From: Botrimarina mediterranea | GTDB taxonomy: Bacteria > Planctomycetota > Planctomycetia > Pirellulales > Lacipirellulaceae | Reading direction: 5' to 3' | DNA length: 64,000 nucleotides | Assembly (NCBI RefSeq): GCF_007753265.1 | Contig: NZ_CP036349.1 | Coordinates: forward strand, 558,001 to 622,000 | Shown here: positions 8,200 through 15,436 of the stretch, in pieces | How the letters are laid out: every line of letters starts with the position of its first letter | Position numbering within the stretch: the stretch's first letter is position 1 | Made by a program: the position numbers and the translations under genes | The notes under the pieces: model-generated | Seen by the model: the letters and a program-made list of their open reading frames with translations, nothing else | What the model was told of the DNA's origin: nothing | The model's database searches: none

Positions 8200-8880
8200 C
8201 TACGTTGTCAGCGGCGGCGGGTCGTCGGCGAGGTCCGCTAGCGCCGCGGCGATCGTTTCGTCGCTCGCTTGGCCGGGCAGCACGATCGCGGCGAGGCGGA
8301 TGCGGCGGATGACGCCCTTCTCGAGGAATGGCGGCGAGACGCGCAGGCGGCAGGCGTCGTCGCTGGTGTCGAGCACGCATTCCTCGGCGTCGCTCGGGTG
8401 GGGCGTGACGAGGATCGTTACGCCGTCGGCCAGATCGAGCCGGCAGACGTCTTCTTTCCAAAGCCGCGCCGTCGCGGTGGGGACGCTCGTCTGCACGGAC
8501 AGATCGGGGCGCGTGTCGAGCAGGTCGGTTTGCAGTGAGACGCTCAGTGTCGCGGCCACCGCGCCGTCGGCGAGCGGCTTGGCCGACCAATACAGCTGGG
8601 TGCGGAACGGGAACGCCTCGGTCTCGGCGTGCGTCGTCACGTGGTCGGCGCCGCGGACATACGACTCATATGCCGGCGGCAGGGGGCCGGCGGGCGTCTC
8701 GACGGTCAGCAGCTTGGCGAGCAGCGGCGTGTCGTTAAACGCCAAAGCTTCTAGCCCCGCCACGCCGTCCGACGACAGGACGCCGTGCAAGGCGCCACAC
8801 CGGAGTTCAACCCGTTCGCCGGCCTGTCGGGCGTCGCCGAGGCACCAGATCGCTTCACTAGTTTTCGTTCCGTCGCTCAT
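8200..8880 (-). CDS. Hypothetical protein
   Basis: 226 aa from the ATG at 8880 (a GTG directly before it is possible). No signal peptide or membrane span. Beta-rich with LRCGALHGVLSSDGVAGLEAL and ATLSVSLQTDLLDTRPDLSV, which resembles a beta-sandwich of the carbohydrate-active type, but I cannot name a family. It contains four or five cysteines, unusual for a cytosolic protein of this size. 116 bases upstream of the PDZ-thioredoxin gene, same strand. Confidence 0.72.
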   Translation of the reverse strand: MSDGTKTSEAIWCLGDARQAGERVELRCGALHGVLSSDGVAGLEALAFNDTPLLAKLLTVETPAGPLPPAYESYVRGADHVTTHAETEAFPFRTQLYWSAKPLADGAVAATLSVSLQTDLLDTRPDLSVQTSVPTATARLWKEDVCRLDLADGVTILVTPHPSDAEECVLDTSDDACRLRVSPPFLEKGVIRRIRLAAIVLPGQASDETIAAALADLADDPPPLTT

Positions 8881-8965
8881 CACGTCCTCTCTCGCACCGT
8901 GGAATCAACAAGCAGCATCCTAGCAGCATTTCGCGCGTCGACGACTTGGAGAACCGTGCCGAGGG

Positions 8966-9272
8966 GAAGGAGATCGGGGGGATGGAGGCGAGCCGGGAGC
9001 GTCACACGATTATGCAACGGCTAACGCTTCTTCGATTGAACTACCGACCCCACTTCTCACTGCTAGCCCTTGAATGATCCTGGTGAGCGACCGGAGTGAA
9101 GCGGATTCAAATGATCTCTGCCGTGTGCCTGCCGCACTCCGGTCGCTCACGTTCCCGGCTCGCCTAGACACGGGGTGGGTGGGGGTATCTCTACGGCTCG
9201 CGCTACCCTTCGCTCGAAGCATCGCTTGCGATCCCCCCGATCACCAAACATCCCCCTATCTCCTTCTCCTGA
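8966..9272. mobile_element. MITE-like composite with nested inverted repeats
   Basis: Outer ends AAGGAGATCGGGGGGATG (about 8967-8984) and CCCCCTATCTCCTTCTCC (about 9255-9272) are inverted relative to each other and related to the ends of the element at 2431-2688. Inside sits another inverted pair, GAGCGACCGGAGTG (9086-9099) and CACTCCGGTCGCTC (9136-9149), of the same family as the perfect palindrome at 13289-13366. No coding potential. Confidence 0.5.
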
Positions 9273-9363
9273 ACTCCGCTTCCTAACGGGCGCGGCTCAA
9301 CAGGGGCGCAGCTGGAATCAATGAAGTCCGCTGCGGGGGTCTCGCAAGATGGCGTGAGACCAA

Positions 9364-9513
9364 TAAAAAACCCCGCCGCACACCCGAGGGTGCAACGACG
9401 GGGCCGGAACAGAGAAGAGGCCGTCGCTATCGGAACCGGGGATGATCAGGATTAGGCAATCGCCTCCCGCTGATGGGCGGGAATAATCCTCAGCCACGAC
9501 TCTCCTGTAACCA
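9364..9513 (-). ncRNA. Candidate structured small RNA with its own promoter and terminator
   Basis: Read on the minus strand: a sigma70-like promoter (9520-9547), a transcript with a long stem closed by AGGATTA/TAATCCT around a CCCGC/GCGGG inner hairpin (about 9448-9493), then a strong hairpin (CCCCG...CGGGG, 9371-9403) followed directly by TTTTTT (9365-9370), a classical intrinsic terminator. About 150 nt. It does not match 6S, SRP, tmRNA or RNase P signatures I know. An alternative is a short leader peptide reading from a GTG in the same span. Confidence 0.45.
9365..9403 (-). terminator. Intrinsic terminator of the candidate small RNA
   Basis: GC-rich stem CCCCGTCG...CGGCGGGG with an inner CACCC-TC-GGGTG hairpin, followed on the minus strand by six U residues and UAUU. 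The nearest downstream minus gene starts almost 500 bases away, so this ends a separate transcript. Confidence 0.7.
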
Positions 9514-9519
9514 CACGTA

Positions 9520-9547
9520 ATCCTAACAAAGCCGCAACCCGTGTCCA
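9520..9547 (-). promoter_or_regulatory. Predicted sigma70-type promoter of the candidate small RNA
   Basis: Minus strand: -35 TGGACA (9542-9547), 16-base spacer, -10 TAGGAT (9520-9525). Start expected near 9513. Confidence 0.45.
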
Positions 9548-9732
9548 GCTTTTTGTCACGCGCCGGGACGAAAAGCTGCGAAATGTCTGGAGAGAGACTC
9601 AGACTAGGCAAAAGGGTCGGGCAACCGCCGGGTTGACCTCGCCGCCAGGGCCGCGAAGCTGGGCTATTACTAGGCTTCCGCCGCTGACGCCCCGCTTTCG
9701 TCGCCGACGCCCCGTCGCCAACCCGGTCCGAC

Positions 9733-10533
9733 ATGTCCGAGACGCCCGCTCCCTACGATCCCGCCGCCCTCCGCTTGCTGGCGATGGAGGCGGCCCTTGC
9801 CGGCGGCCGGACACTGCTGGCGTGGCGGGACAAGTTCACAACCCGGGAGAAAGGCCCGGCCGACCTAGTGACCGACGCCGACATCGCCGCTCAGCGGGCG
9901 GTGCGTGAGGTGCTGCTCGGCGCCAGGCCCGACGACGCGTTCGTCGGCGAGGAGAGCCCCGCCGGCGCGCCAGAAGACCGTGGGGGCCGCGTCTGCTGGA
10001 TTGTCGATCCGCTCGACGGCACGACGAACTATGTCCACGGCTTCCCGATGTTCGCCACCAGCGTCGGCGTGGTCTTCGATGGCGAACTGGTCGCTGGGGC
10101 GATCTACGACCCGGTGAGCGACGAGATGTTCTCCGCGGCGAAGGGCGGCGGGGCGTTCCTCGGCGAGGCGCCGATCCACGTCACCGAGGCGGCGGAGCTG
10201 GGCGAGTCACTCGTCGCGGTGAGCCTGCCGCCACGGGTCGATATCGATTCGCCCGACCTGCGGGCGTTCGTCGCGGTGGTCGAAGCGAGCCGGGCGGTGC
10301 GTCGGACGGGTTCCGCGGCGCTGAACCTGGCGTATGTCGCCGCCGGCAGGCTCGACGCCCACTGGGCATTCTCGATCTACCCGTGGGACGCCGCCGCCGG
10401 GGTGTTGATCTGCCAAGAGGCGGGCGCCGTCGTCACCGACTGCGCGGGCCAACCCTTCGACGTTTGGAAAGCCGACTACCTCGTCGCCGCGACGAACTCG
10501 CTGCACCGCGACGTGCTCCAGCGGCTGCGGTAG
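9733..10533 (+). CDS. suhB: Inositol-1-monophosphatase family protein
   Basis: 266 aa. Metal-binding signatures of the lithium-sensitive phosphatase family are complete: E73-E74 in VGEESPAG, D92-P-L-D95-G-T in IVDPLDGTTNYVHGFP, and the C-terminal WDAAAGVLICQEAGA. The enzyme hydrolyses inositol phosphates or related sugar phosphates with Mg2+. Length is usual for the family. It stands alone; the promoter must lie in the 9548-9732 gap, close to and opposite the candidate small RNA. The symbol is by family; substrate is not proven. Confidence 0.92.
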   Translation: MSETPAPYDPAALRLLAMEAALAGGRTLLAWRDKFTTREKGPADLVTDADIAAQRAVREVLLGARPDDAFVGEESPAGAPEDRGGRVCWIVDPLDGTTNYVHGFPMFATSVGVVFDGELVAGAIYDPVSDEMFSAAKGGGAFLGEAPIHVTEAAELGESLVAVSLPPRVDIDSPDLRAFVAVVEASRAVRRTGSAALNLAYVAAGRLDAHWAFSIYPWDAAAGVLICQEAGAVVTDCAGQPFDVWKADYLVAATNSLHRDVLQRLR

Positions 10534-10544
10534 ACGGTTGGTGG

Positions 10545-10631
10545 GGTCCGCTGGTCGGACCGCCCGGCAGATTCTCCGTGGCGGATCGGCTGAACACTCC
10601 AAACCGCCAACCATGGTCCGCACAGCGGACC
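10545..10631. repeat. Pair of GGTCCG palindromes after suhB
   Basis: GGTCCG-ctggt-CGGACC at 10545-10561 and GGTCCGC-ACA-GCGGACC at 10615-10631. Same family as the palindrome at 6908-6927. They may end the suhB transcript. Confidence 0.5.
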
Positions 10632-10796
10632 CTGCAAAACGTTGGGCTTTTGGCGACACCCCCTGAGACGATCCAGAAGGCCGTTTACAGCATCCCTACC
10701 CCTAGGTGGGCAAAAGTATCAAAGGCGGCGCAAGACGCGTCACAAGGGCCCTCTACGGCCGCCTAAACGCATGTCCACGGCGTCGTCACCCGGTCA

Positions 10797-10920
10797 CCTT
10801 CAGAGAACGTCTGAGCCGCGGGCGGAAGCCCTCGGTGTGGCGCGGGGGCCCGCTTCCCTTCAATGGGCTCGCGCCCACGGCTCCGACCGCCGCTGAGGGT
10901 CGCGTCTCCTGAGCGGGATA
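10797..10920 (+). ncRNA. Possible structured RNA element
   Basis: The region folds on paper as a rod: TCAGAGAACG pairs with CGCGTCTCCTGA (one bulge), then GAGCCG (10811-10816) with CGGCTC, enclosing GC-rich inner hairpins, leaving an asymmetric bulge. No recognised family motif and no clear promoter, and GC-rich sequence folds easily, so support is weak. The rest of the 391-bp gap 10534-10924 holds the GGTCCG palindromes and nothing else I recognise. Confidence 0.2.
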
Positions 10921-10924
10921 CGAC

Positions 10925-11488
10925 TCAGTGCAGGCCATCGCGGGCGAAGGTCGTAGGCACGATGTCCTCGACGATCCGGCCTAGCTCGTCCTGCGTGCGA
11001 CGCTGGCCGACCGAGTGCCAGGCGCCGACGTCCTGCAGCTCGGGCATGATCTCAACGACCTGCTGCTCAAGCATCTCCGCCATCCGCGACACGGCCGGCG
11101 AAGCCTTCAACTCGCCCAATGCCTTGACGGTCTTCATCAGCCGCAGCCACTTCGCCCGCTTCAGGATGGGCTCGCTCAGCGGGGCGTTGTTGTCCACCAG
11201 CAGGTCGACCAGCGGCACTTCCAGCGCCTTCTGCCAGCGGGCCAGGTCGCTGAGCGTGAGGTTCGTGTCGGGTCGCTCTTCGCGGCGGACCTGTTCCATC
11301 GGCACGCCCATCCGCCGGGCCGCGCTGCGGACCGAGACGCCCTGTTGCTGCCGCACCTCGGCGATGCGGTGACAGCGAACGGGCCGCTTGGGAGCCCCAT
11401 TGCGCTCCTGTCGGCGGGGCAGAGCGCCGCCGCTGGTGGGTCCGGGGCAGAAGTGCGTGTTCATCACGAAGTCGTCGGCAACGCTCAT
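10925..11488 (-). CDS. Helix-turn-helix domain protein
   Basis: 187 aa. Residues about 38-90 read as an XRE-like HTH: RCHRIAEVRQQQGVSVRSAA, RRMGVPMEQVRREER, and ALEVPLVDLLVDNN. The C-terminal half is helical (KWLRLMKTVKALGELK) without a recognised domain. Unlike most XRE proteins it has about 35 residues before the HTH. A strong SD (AAGGAGG, seven bases before ATG) and a plausible sigma70 promoter 95-122 bases upstream support this start. Probably a DNA-binding regulator; target unknown. Confidence 0.8.
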   Translation of the reverse strand: MSVADDFVMNTHFCPGPTSGGALPRRQERNGAPKRPVRCHRIAEVRQQQGVSVRSAARRMGVPMEQVRREERPDTNLTLSDLARWQKALEVPLVDLLVDNNAPLSEPILKRAKWLRLMKTVKALGELKASPAVSRMAEMLEQQVVEIMPELQDVGAWHSVGQRRTQDELGRIVEDIVPTTFARDGLH

Positions 11489-11582
11489 CGTATGCCTCCT
11501 TCCTCTTCCGGTTCCGCGCTCTTGAGAGAAGGTCTTGAAGCAGGGCCCGCGGAATGGCCAAGCTTCTCGCCAGTGCGATTGA

Positions 11583-11610
11583 ATCGTAGGGTCGCACCGA
11601 CCGTCGTCAA
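11583..11610 (-). promoter_or_regulatory. Predicted sigma70-type promoter of the HTH gene
   Basis: Minus strand: -35 TTGACG (11605-11610), 16-base spacer, -10 TACGAT (11583-11588). About 95 bases upstream of the ATG, leaving a leader of about 90 nt that ends in AAGGAGG. Confidence 0.45.
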
Positions 11611-11751
11611 CACCGTAAGTCGTTACAGAAAAACATCTTACGGATGCAATAATTTCCGCTAGGCAGAATGCGACAAGGCGCCCAGTTACCCCTGTGCTAC
11701 AAACCGCGGGGGTGTGCCGTATCGCTACGCGCAGGTGTATGAAAAGAGCGC

Positions 11752-11778
11752 GGTAAAATTTTCGTCAACAATTTTACC
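11752..11778. promoter_or_regulatory. AT-rich perfect inverted repeat, possible operator
   Basis: GGTAAAATT-ttcgtcaac-AATTTTACC: perfect 9-bp arms with a nine-base spacer in an otherwise GC-rich genome. It lies in the 508-bp gap between the HTH gene start and the end of the GT2 gene, 264 bases upstream of the HTH ATG. The low GC and dyad symmetry fit a regulator site better than a terminator. Nothing else is recognised in 11611-11996. Confidence 0.4.
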
Positions 11779-11996
11779 GAAGAGAGACTCTCGCCCCCGC
11801 GCAGCCCTGTCTCGACGTCACGACGGCGGTCAGCGACCCGAGTCACCATTGAGCCGCGCCCGTCAGGAAGCAGAGCCGAACAAACCGGACGCTAAGGCGT
11901 GCCGGCTGATTCCTGTCGCCTAGCCCCGTATCAGCCGCGGGGCTTTAGCCCCCGGTTCAGCGGCGTCAATCGCTCTCAATCGCCACGTAACGCGAC

Positions 11997-12647
11997 TCAC
12001 TCACCCAGGGCGAAGTCGGCGAGTGAGCCCAGCACGTTGGCCCGGGGGAGCGGCGGGATGATCCCCACGCCACGCTTCGCCGGCCGTGGCGACGAGGCGT
12101 CGTCTGCGCGGAGATTGGCGTCCCGTTGAGCGGCCTCGGCCGTGGCGGCGGGAGCGGGCGTCGCCGCGGGCTCGCTGTTCTCGCTACGCTGGAAGCCCCA
12201 CAGGCGGCGGTGGGCCGCTTCCATCGCGGGCTGCGTCATCGACGGCCGGCGGAGGTCGGCGAACGACACGCCATCGCGTCCGCCCTCGGCGCTACGCACG
12301 GCGCCGAGCACCTGCTGTTGCCGCCAGATCAGCCGCAGTTGATTGGGGTTCACCCGCGACGATCCGTCGTGGACGATCACCACGTCCGAGCGGATGCTGG
12401 CCCGCACCTCACGCAGCGTCTCTTGCAGCGACTGCCGCCGCGAACGCCGCAGCACCCGCACCTGTCGGTACTCACGAGACATCTCCGAGGCGGTCTCGAA
12501 CGAGTCGTCCGTCGAGGCGTCATCGACCACGAGGACCTCGACGTCGGAGGTCAACTCGGCGGCCGCGTCGAGCACGTCGAGGATATCGCGACGGAGCGAA
12601 CGCTCCGCGTTATGGACCGGCAGGACGACGGTAAGGGAGGACTGCAC
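11997..12647 (-). CDS. Short family 2 glycosyltransferase-like protein
   Basis: 216 aa from a GTG at 12647; the upstream open frame to 13187 lies opposite hisI and has no similarity. N-terminal GT-A nucleotide-binding half is clear: SLTVVLPVHNAERSLRRDIL, VEVLVVDDASTDDS, and a DXD-like IVHDGSS at about 92. After about 130 residues the usual acceptor half is missing; instead there is a Pro/Ala-rich tail ending LADFALGE. Only half a normal GT2 enzyme, so it may be inactive, regulatory or a decayed gene. Confidence 0.75.
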   Translation of the reverse strand: MQSSLTVVLPVHNAERSLRRDILDVLDAAAELTSDVEVLVVDDASTDDSFETASEMSREYRQVRVLRRSRRQSLQETLREVRASIRSDVVIVHDGSSRVNPNQLRLIWRQQQVLGAVRSAEGGRDGVSFADLRRPSMTQPAMEAAHRRLWGFQRSENSEPAATPAPAATAEAAQRDANLRADDASSPRPAKRGVGIIPPLPRANVLGSLADFALGE

Positions 12648-12856
12648 GTCGCGGGCTCCGACGAAAGGACAGGGAGGATTGCTAGCATGGTTGATCGGCG
12701 CACCCCGTGGACAATTTCGAATCAACCCGCGAGTCTTCCGGTTACGCCTGCCCGCGCCGGTGGCGGCGGCTAGCCGGATTGGTCCGGCAGCGCCTATCGC
12801 GCGGGCCGCAGGCGCCTCACAGCCCTCCCGAGCCGCCCTGCAACGCTTCCGAGACG

Positions 12857-13249
12857 ATGCCCGAGCCCGAACAACCGACCGAACCCGCGTTCGCCGATGA
12901 CCAGACGCTGCTCCCGGCGATCGCCCAGGACGCCGCGACAGGCCGCGTGCTGATGCTCGCCTACATGAACCGCGAGGCGTATCAAGAGACGCTCCGCACG
13001 GGCCGGGCGGTCTACTACAGCCGCAGCCGCCAGGGCCTGTGGCGGAAGGGCGACACCAGCGGCCACCACCAGCAGGTCCGCCGCCTCCTGGTGGATTGCG
13101 ACCGCGACACGATCCTCCTGGAGGTGGATCAACTCGGCCCGGGGGCTTGCCACAACGGCTACGAAAGCTGCTTCTATCGCGAAGCAACGGCCGAAGGCCT
13201 GCGCGTCGTCGCGGAGCGGACGTTTGATCCGGAAGTGACGTACGGGTGA
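12857..13249 (+). CDS. hisI: Phosphoribosyl-AMP cyclohydrolase
   Basis: 130 aa from the ATG at 12857 ([10 protein letters not shown]). Third step from the PRPP side of histidine synthesis: opens the adenine ring of PR-AMP to give ProFAR. Family landmarks: [35 protein letters not shown], the Mg site VDCDRD and the zinc cysteines in [12 protein letters not shown]. Length matches the monofunctional enzyme without the HisE part. No other his gene is nearby, so histidine genes are scattered here. Divergent from the short GT2 gene. Confidence 0.96.
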   Translation: MPEPEQPTEPAFADDQTLLPAIAQDAATGRVLMLAYMNREAYQETLRTGRAVYYSRSRQGLWRKGDTSGHHQQVRRLLVDCDRDTILLEVDQLGPGACHNGYESCFYREATAEGLRVVAERTFDPEVTYG

Positions 13250-13288
13250 GCAGGGGTCAGTAGTCAGTAATCAGGAAGCGAGAGTTTA

Positions 13289-13366
13289 GGCGAGCCGTGA
13301 GCGTCAGCGACCGGAGGTGAAGTTGGTACCCGCCACAACTCCGGTCGCTGACGCTCACGGCTCGCC
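13289..13366. repeat. Perfect 28-bp inverted repeat (GGCGAGCCGTGAGCGTC type)
   Basis: Arms 13289-13316 and 13339-13366 are identical in inverse over 28 bases, with a 22-base loop. Relatives lie at 9086-9170, 17072-17186, 30229-30256, 51571-51604, 51651-51687 and 63284-63316. Sits between hisI and the RidA gene and could fold into a very stable hairpin after the hisI stop. Confidence 0.8.
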
Positions 13367-13461
13367 ACTCTACTGACTAGTGACTGCCCGCCCTGCGATC
13401 ACTTATTCGCTGCCGTAACGCTCCCACCACCCACCGACTTCCCACCAAGAGGGCCCCACCC

Positions 13462-13926
13462 ATGTCCATCGAATCGCGTCTCAACGAACTCGGCATCGTC
13501 CTCCCTGAAGCGCCGCAGGTGCTGGGTCTCTATAAGACCGTGCTTGTGGTGGACGGACTTGCCTACACCTCAGGCCATGGGCCGCTGCAAGCGGAGGGGG
13601 GCTTTGTGTGTGGCAAGCTCGGCGTGGACCTGGACGCCGACGCCGGCGCTGCGGCGGCGCGGCTGGTGGGCATCGCGATGCTCGCTTCGCTGAAGGCGGA
13701 GCTAGGGAGCCTCGACCGTATCGAGCGTCTCGTGCGGACGCTGGGCCTCGTGAACTCGGCGCCCGACTTCACCGCGCACCCGGCGGTCATCAACGGCTTC
13801 AGCGAGTTGATGAAGCAAGTCTTCGGCGACGACGCGGGCGTCGGCGCGCGGAGCGCGTTCGGCGCCGGGGCGTTGCCTGCGGGATGGGCCGTTGAGGTCG
13901 AGGCCGTGTTCCAACTGAAGAAGTGA
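13462..13926 (+). CDS. RidA family protein
   Basis: 154 aa. YjgF/YER057c/UK114 fold, slightly longer than the 130-residue RidA core and of the subgroup with SGHGPL and a PAGWAVEVEAVFQ end. RidA proteins deaminate reactive enamine/imine intermediates, but the catalytic arginine region reads ARSAFGAGALPAGW, so the arginine of ARSAF may be the equivalent. Single gene, followed by a TTAGCCCCCGGTCA palindrome between it and a convergent gene. Confidence 0.9.
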   Translation: MSIESRLNELGIVLPEAPQVLGLYKTVLVVDGLAYTSGHGPLQAEGGFVCGKLGVDLDADAGAAAARLVGIAMLASLKAELGSLDRIERLVRTLGLVNSAPDFTAHPAVINGFSELMKQVFGDDAGVGARSAFGAGALPAGWAVEVEAVFQLKK

Positions 13927-13971
13927 GCCATTCGTCGGCTCGACTTCGCATTGAACCCCCGGTCATTGCCT

Positions 13972-14000
13972 TTAGCCCCCGGTCATTGACCGGGGGCTAA
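13972..14000. terminator. TTAGCCCCCGGTCA palindrome between convergent genes
   Basis: A 14-base arm TTAGCCCCCGGTCA and its inverse around one central base, preceded by a half copy at 13954-13968. It separates the + strand RidA gene from the - strand gene ending at 14018, so it can act on both transcripts. Other copies: 36695-36723, 47786-47814, 63361-63388. Confidence 0.65.
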
Positions 14001-14017
14001 GTGAGCGGCTTCAACGT

Positions 14018-15259
14018 TCAAGCCTTCGACAACGCCAGCGTCCGCGGCTCGACGGCGACCTTCGCGCGGGGCGTCTCGGTGGGGAACGCGCCGTCGTGAT
14101 GGAACGTCTTGTTGCCACCGGTGCGGGTTGATTCGCCGAGGGCCTCGTCGAGGTAACGCATCACCTGGTCGCGGTCGTGGCCCTTGCGGGCGTCGGCGAA
14201 CGCGCAGGTGACTGTCGCGCGGACCTCTTGTTCGCCGAACGCGAACGTGGTGGCCTCAACCTGTTGGCGCAGCTGCTCGACTCGCTCGAGCGCTTGGTCG
14301 TAGACATCCCCTTCGAGGAGCATCATCGCCGGATGGCCGGGGACAAAGGTTTGGCCCGGGTCCAAGAGCTCCTTGGCGATAGCGCCGATTGATTCTTCCA
14401 GGGCGAGCGTCAGCGCTTCGTCGGGCTCGGAGTCGGTCAGCGCATCGACCCGCACGACGGCGACGTGGCTCACCGCGTCGTCCTGCGCTTCGGCGAGCAA
14501 CGATTCGAGGTGATCGAACAAGCGATCAATCTCGTCCGTGTGGGGGTCGTGATCGGCCGTCTCGCTCGTCTCGGGATCGGGGGCGTCGAGTTCGGCCGCC
14601 TCGGTGACGGTCTTCTCGGCGACGATGGCGACTTCGGAGAGCGTCTCCGACTTGTCGACGAGCTTCTGCCGTGTCTCTTCGTTCTCGAGGCCGCTTTCGA
14701 TGAGGTCGTCGATCTCGTGGCTGATCGCCTCGACCTCGGTGACCCCGGTGGTGACCGCTTCTCGAGTCGCGCTGGCCGCTGTATCGCCGGCGGCTCCGAG
14801 TTCGTCGAGCTTTTTGATCGCCTCGCCGGCCTCTTCGAGGTAGTCGTGGTTCGCCTCTTGGAGTTTCGTCGCGCTCGCGCCGAACTTCTCCGGGTCTTCC
14901 TGGTTGAGTTTCAACTCGACGCTGGCGCTGTTGAGCTTCTCACGGAAGTCCCTGAGGCTCGCCATCACGTTGACGGCGCTCGAGTCGACCGCGGACGGAG
15001 CGGGCGTTGAGGCTTCTGCTGCCGGAGCTGGCGTCGGCTCGGCAACTGGAGTCGTCTCGGTGACGGGCGTTGGCGTCGCGACGGGCGACGGCGCGGCCCG
15101 GCTCAGCGGTGCGGCGTCGTCGATGTCGGCGATCACCGGCTTCTCGTCGCGTTGCGGCAAGAGCTGCATCAACGACGACAGACCGATCCCGGCGCCGAGG
15201 GCGTAGCCCACCGCGAGGTTCAGGACCGCGACGAATAGCACAAACAGCAGGATGCCCAT
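14018..15259 (-). CDS. Membrane protein with degenerate GGDEF-like domain
   Basis: 413 aa. One or two N-terminal membrane spans (1-35), a Pro/Thr/Ala-rich disordered stretch (50-95), a helical region probably forming coiled coils (95-235), then about 160 residues that follow the layout of a diguanylate cyclase: VAVVRVDALTD, FVPGHPAMMLLEGD where a GGDEF loop is expected, ALERVEQLRQQVEAT, VRATVTCAFADAR, and VMRYLDEALGESTRTGGNK matching the ADEALY-AK-GRN helix. The GGDEF signature and its metal residues are missing, so it should not make c-di-GMP. May be a receptor or scaffold. Confidence 0.72.
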   Translation of the reverse strand: MGILLFVLFVAVLNLAVGYALGAGIGLSSLMQLLPQRDEKPVIADIDDAAPLSRAAPSPVATPTPVTETTPVAEPTPAPAAEASTPAPSAVDSSAVNVMASLRDFREKLNSASVELKLNQEDPEKFGASATKLQEANHDYLEEAGEAIKKLDELGAAGDTAASATREAVTTGVTEVEAISHEIDDLIESGLENEETRQKLVDKSETLSEVAIVAEKTVTEAAELDAPDPETSETADHDPHTDEIDRLFDHLESLLAEAQDDAVSHVAVVRVDALTDSEPDEALTLALEESIGAIAKELLDPGQTFVPGHPAMMLLEGDVYDQALERVEQLRQQVEATTFAFGEQEVRATVTCAFADARKGHDRDQVMRYLDEALGESTRTGGNKTFHHDGAFPTETPRAKVAVEPRTLALSKA

Positions 15260-15436
15260 GAGGCCTTGGCCGATAGGAGGGAGTGACGCCTCTAATCAGC
15301 GACAAGCGTAGGTCACGGGTGGCGGCGAAGCGACCAGGTTGTAGGACCGCCGCTGGGATGATTGTGCGGGTTGTAGGAGTCCTTCTCCCCCAGAGGGGGA
15401 AGGGATCAATCGCATCGCGATCAGAGGGTTCTCGAA

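Noticed and set aside
9318-9734. 138-codon minus frame through the small-RNA region
   Set aside because: It reads through the intrinsic terminator and has no coding character; a promoter and terminator inside the frame argue for an RNA gene.
10797-10920. 6S RNA or RNase P RNA
   Set aside because: The rod-like fold is only suggestive; length is short for 6S and the conserved RNase P strings are not present. Kept only as a low-confidence structured element.
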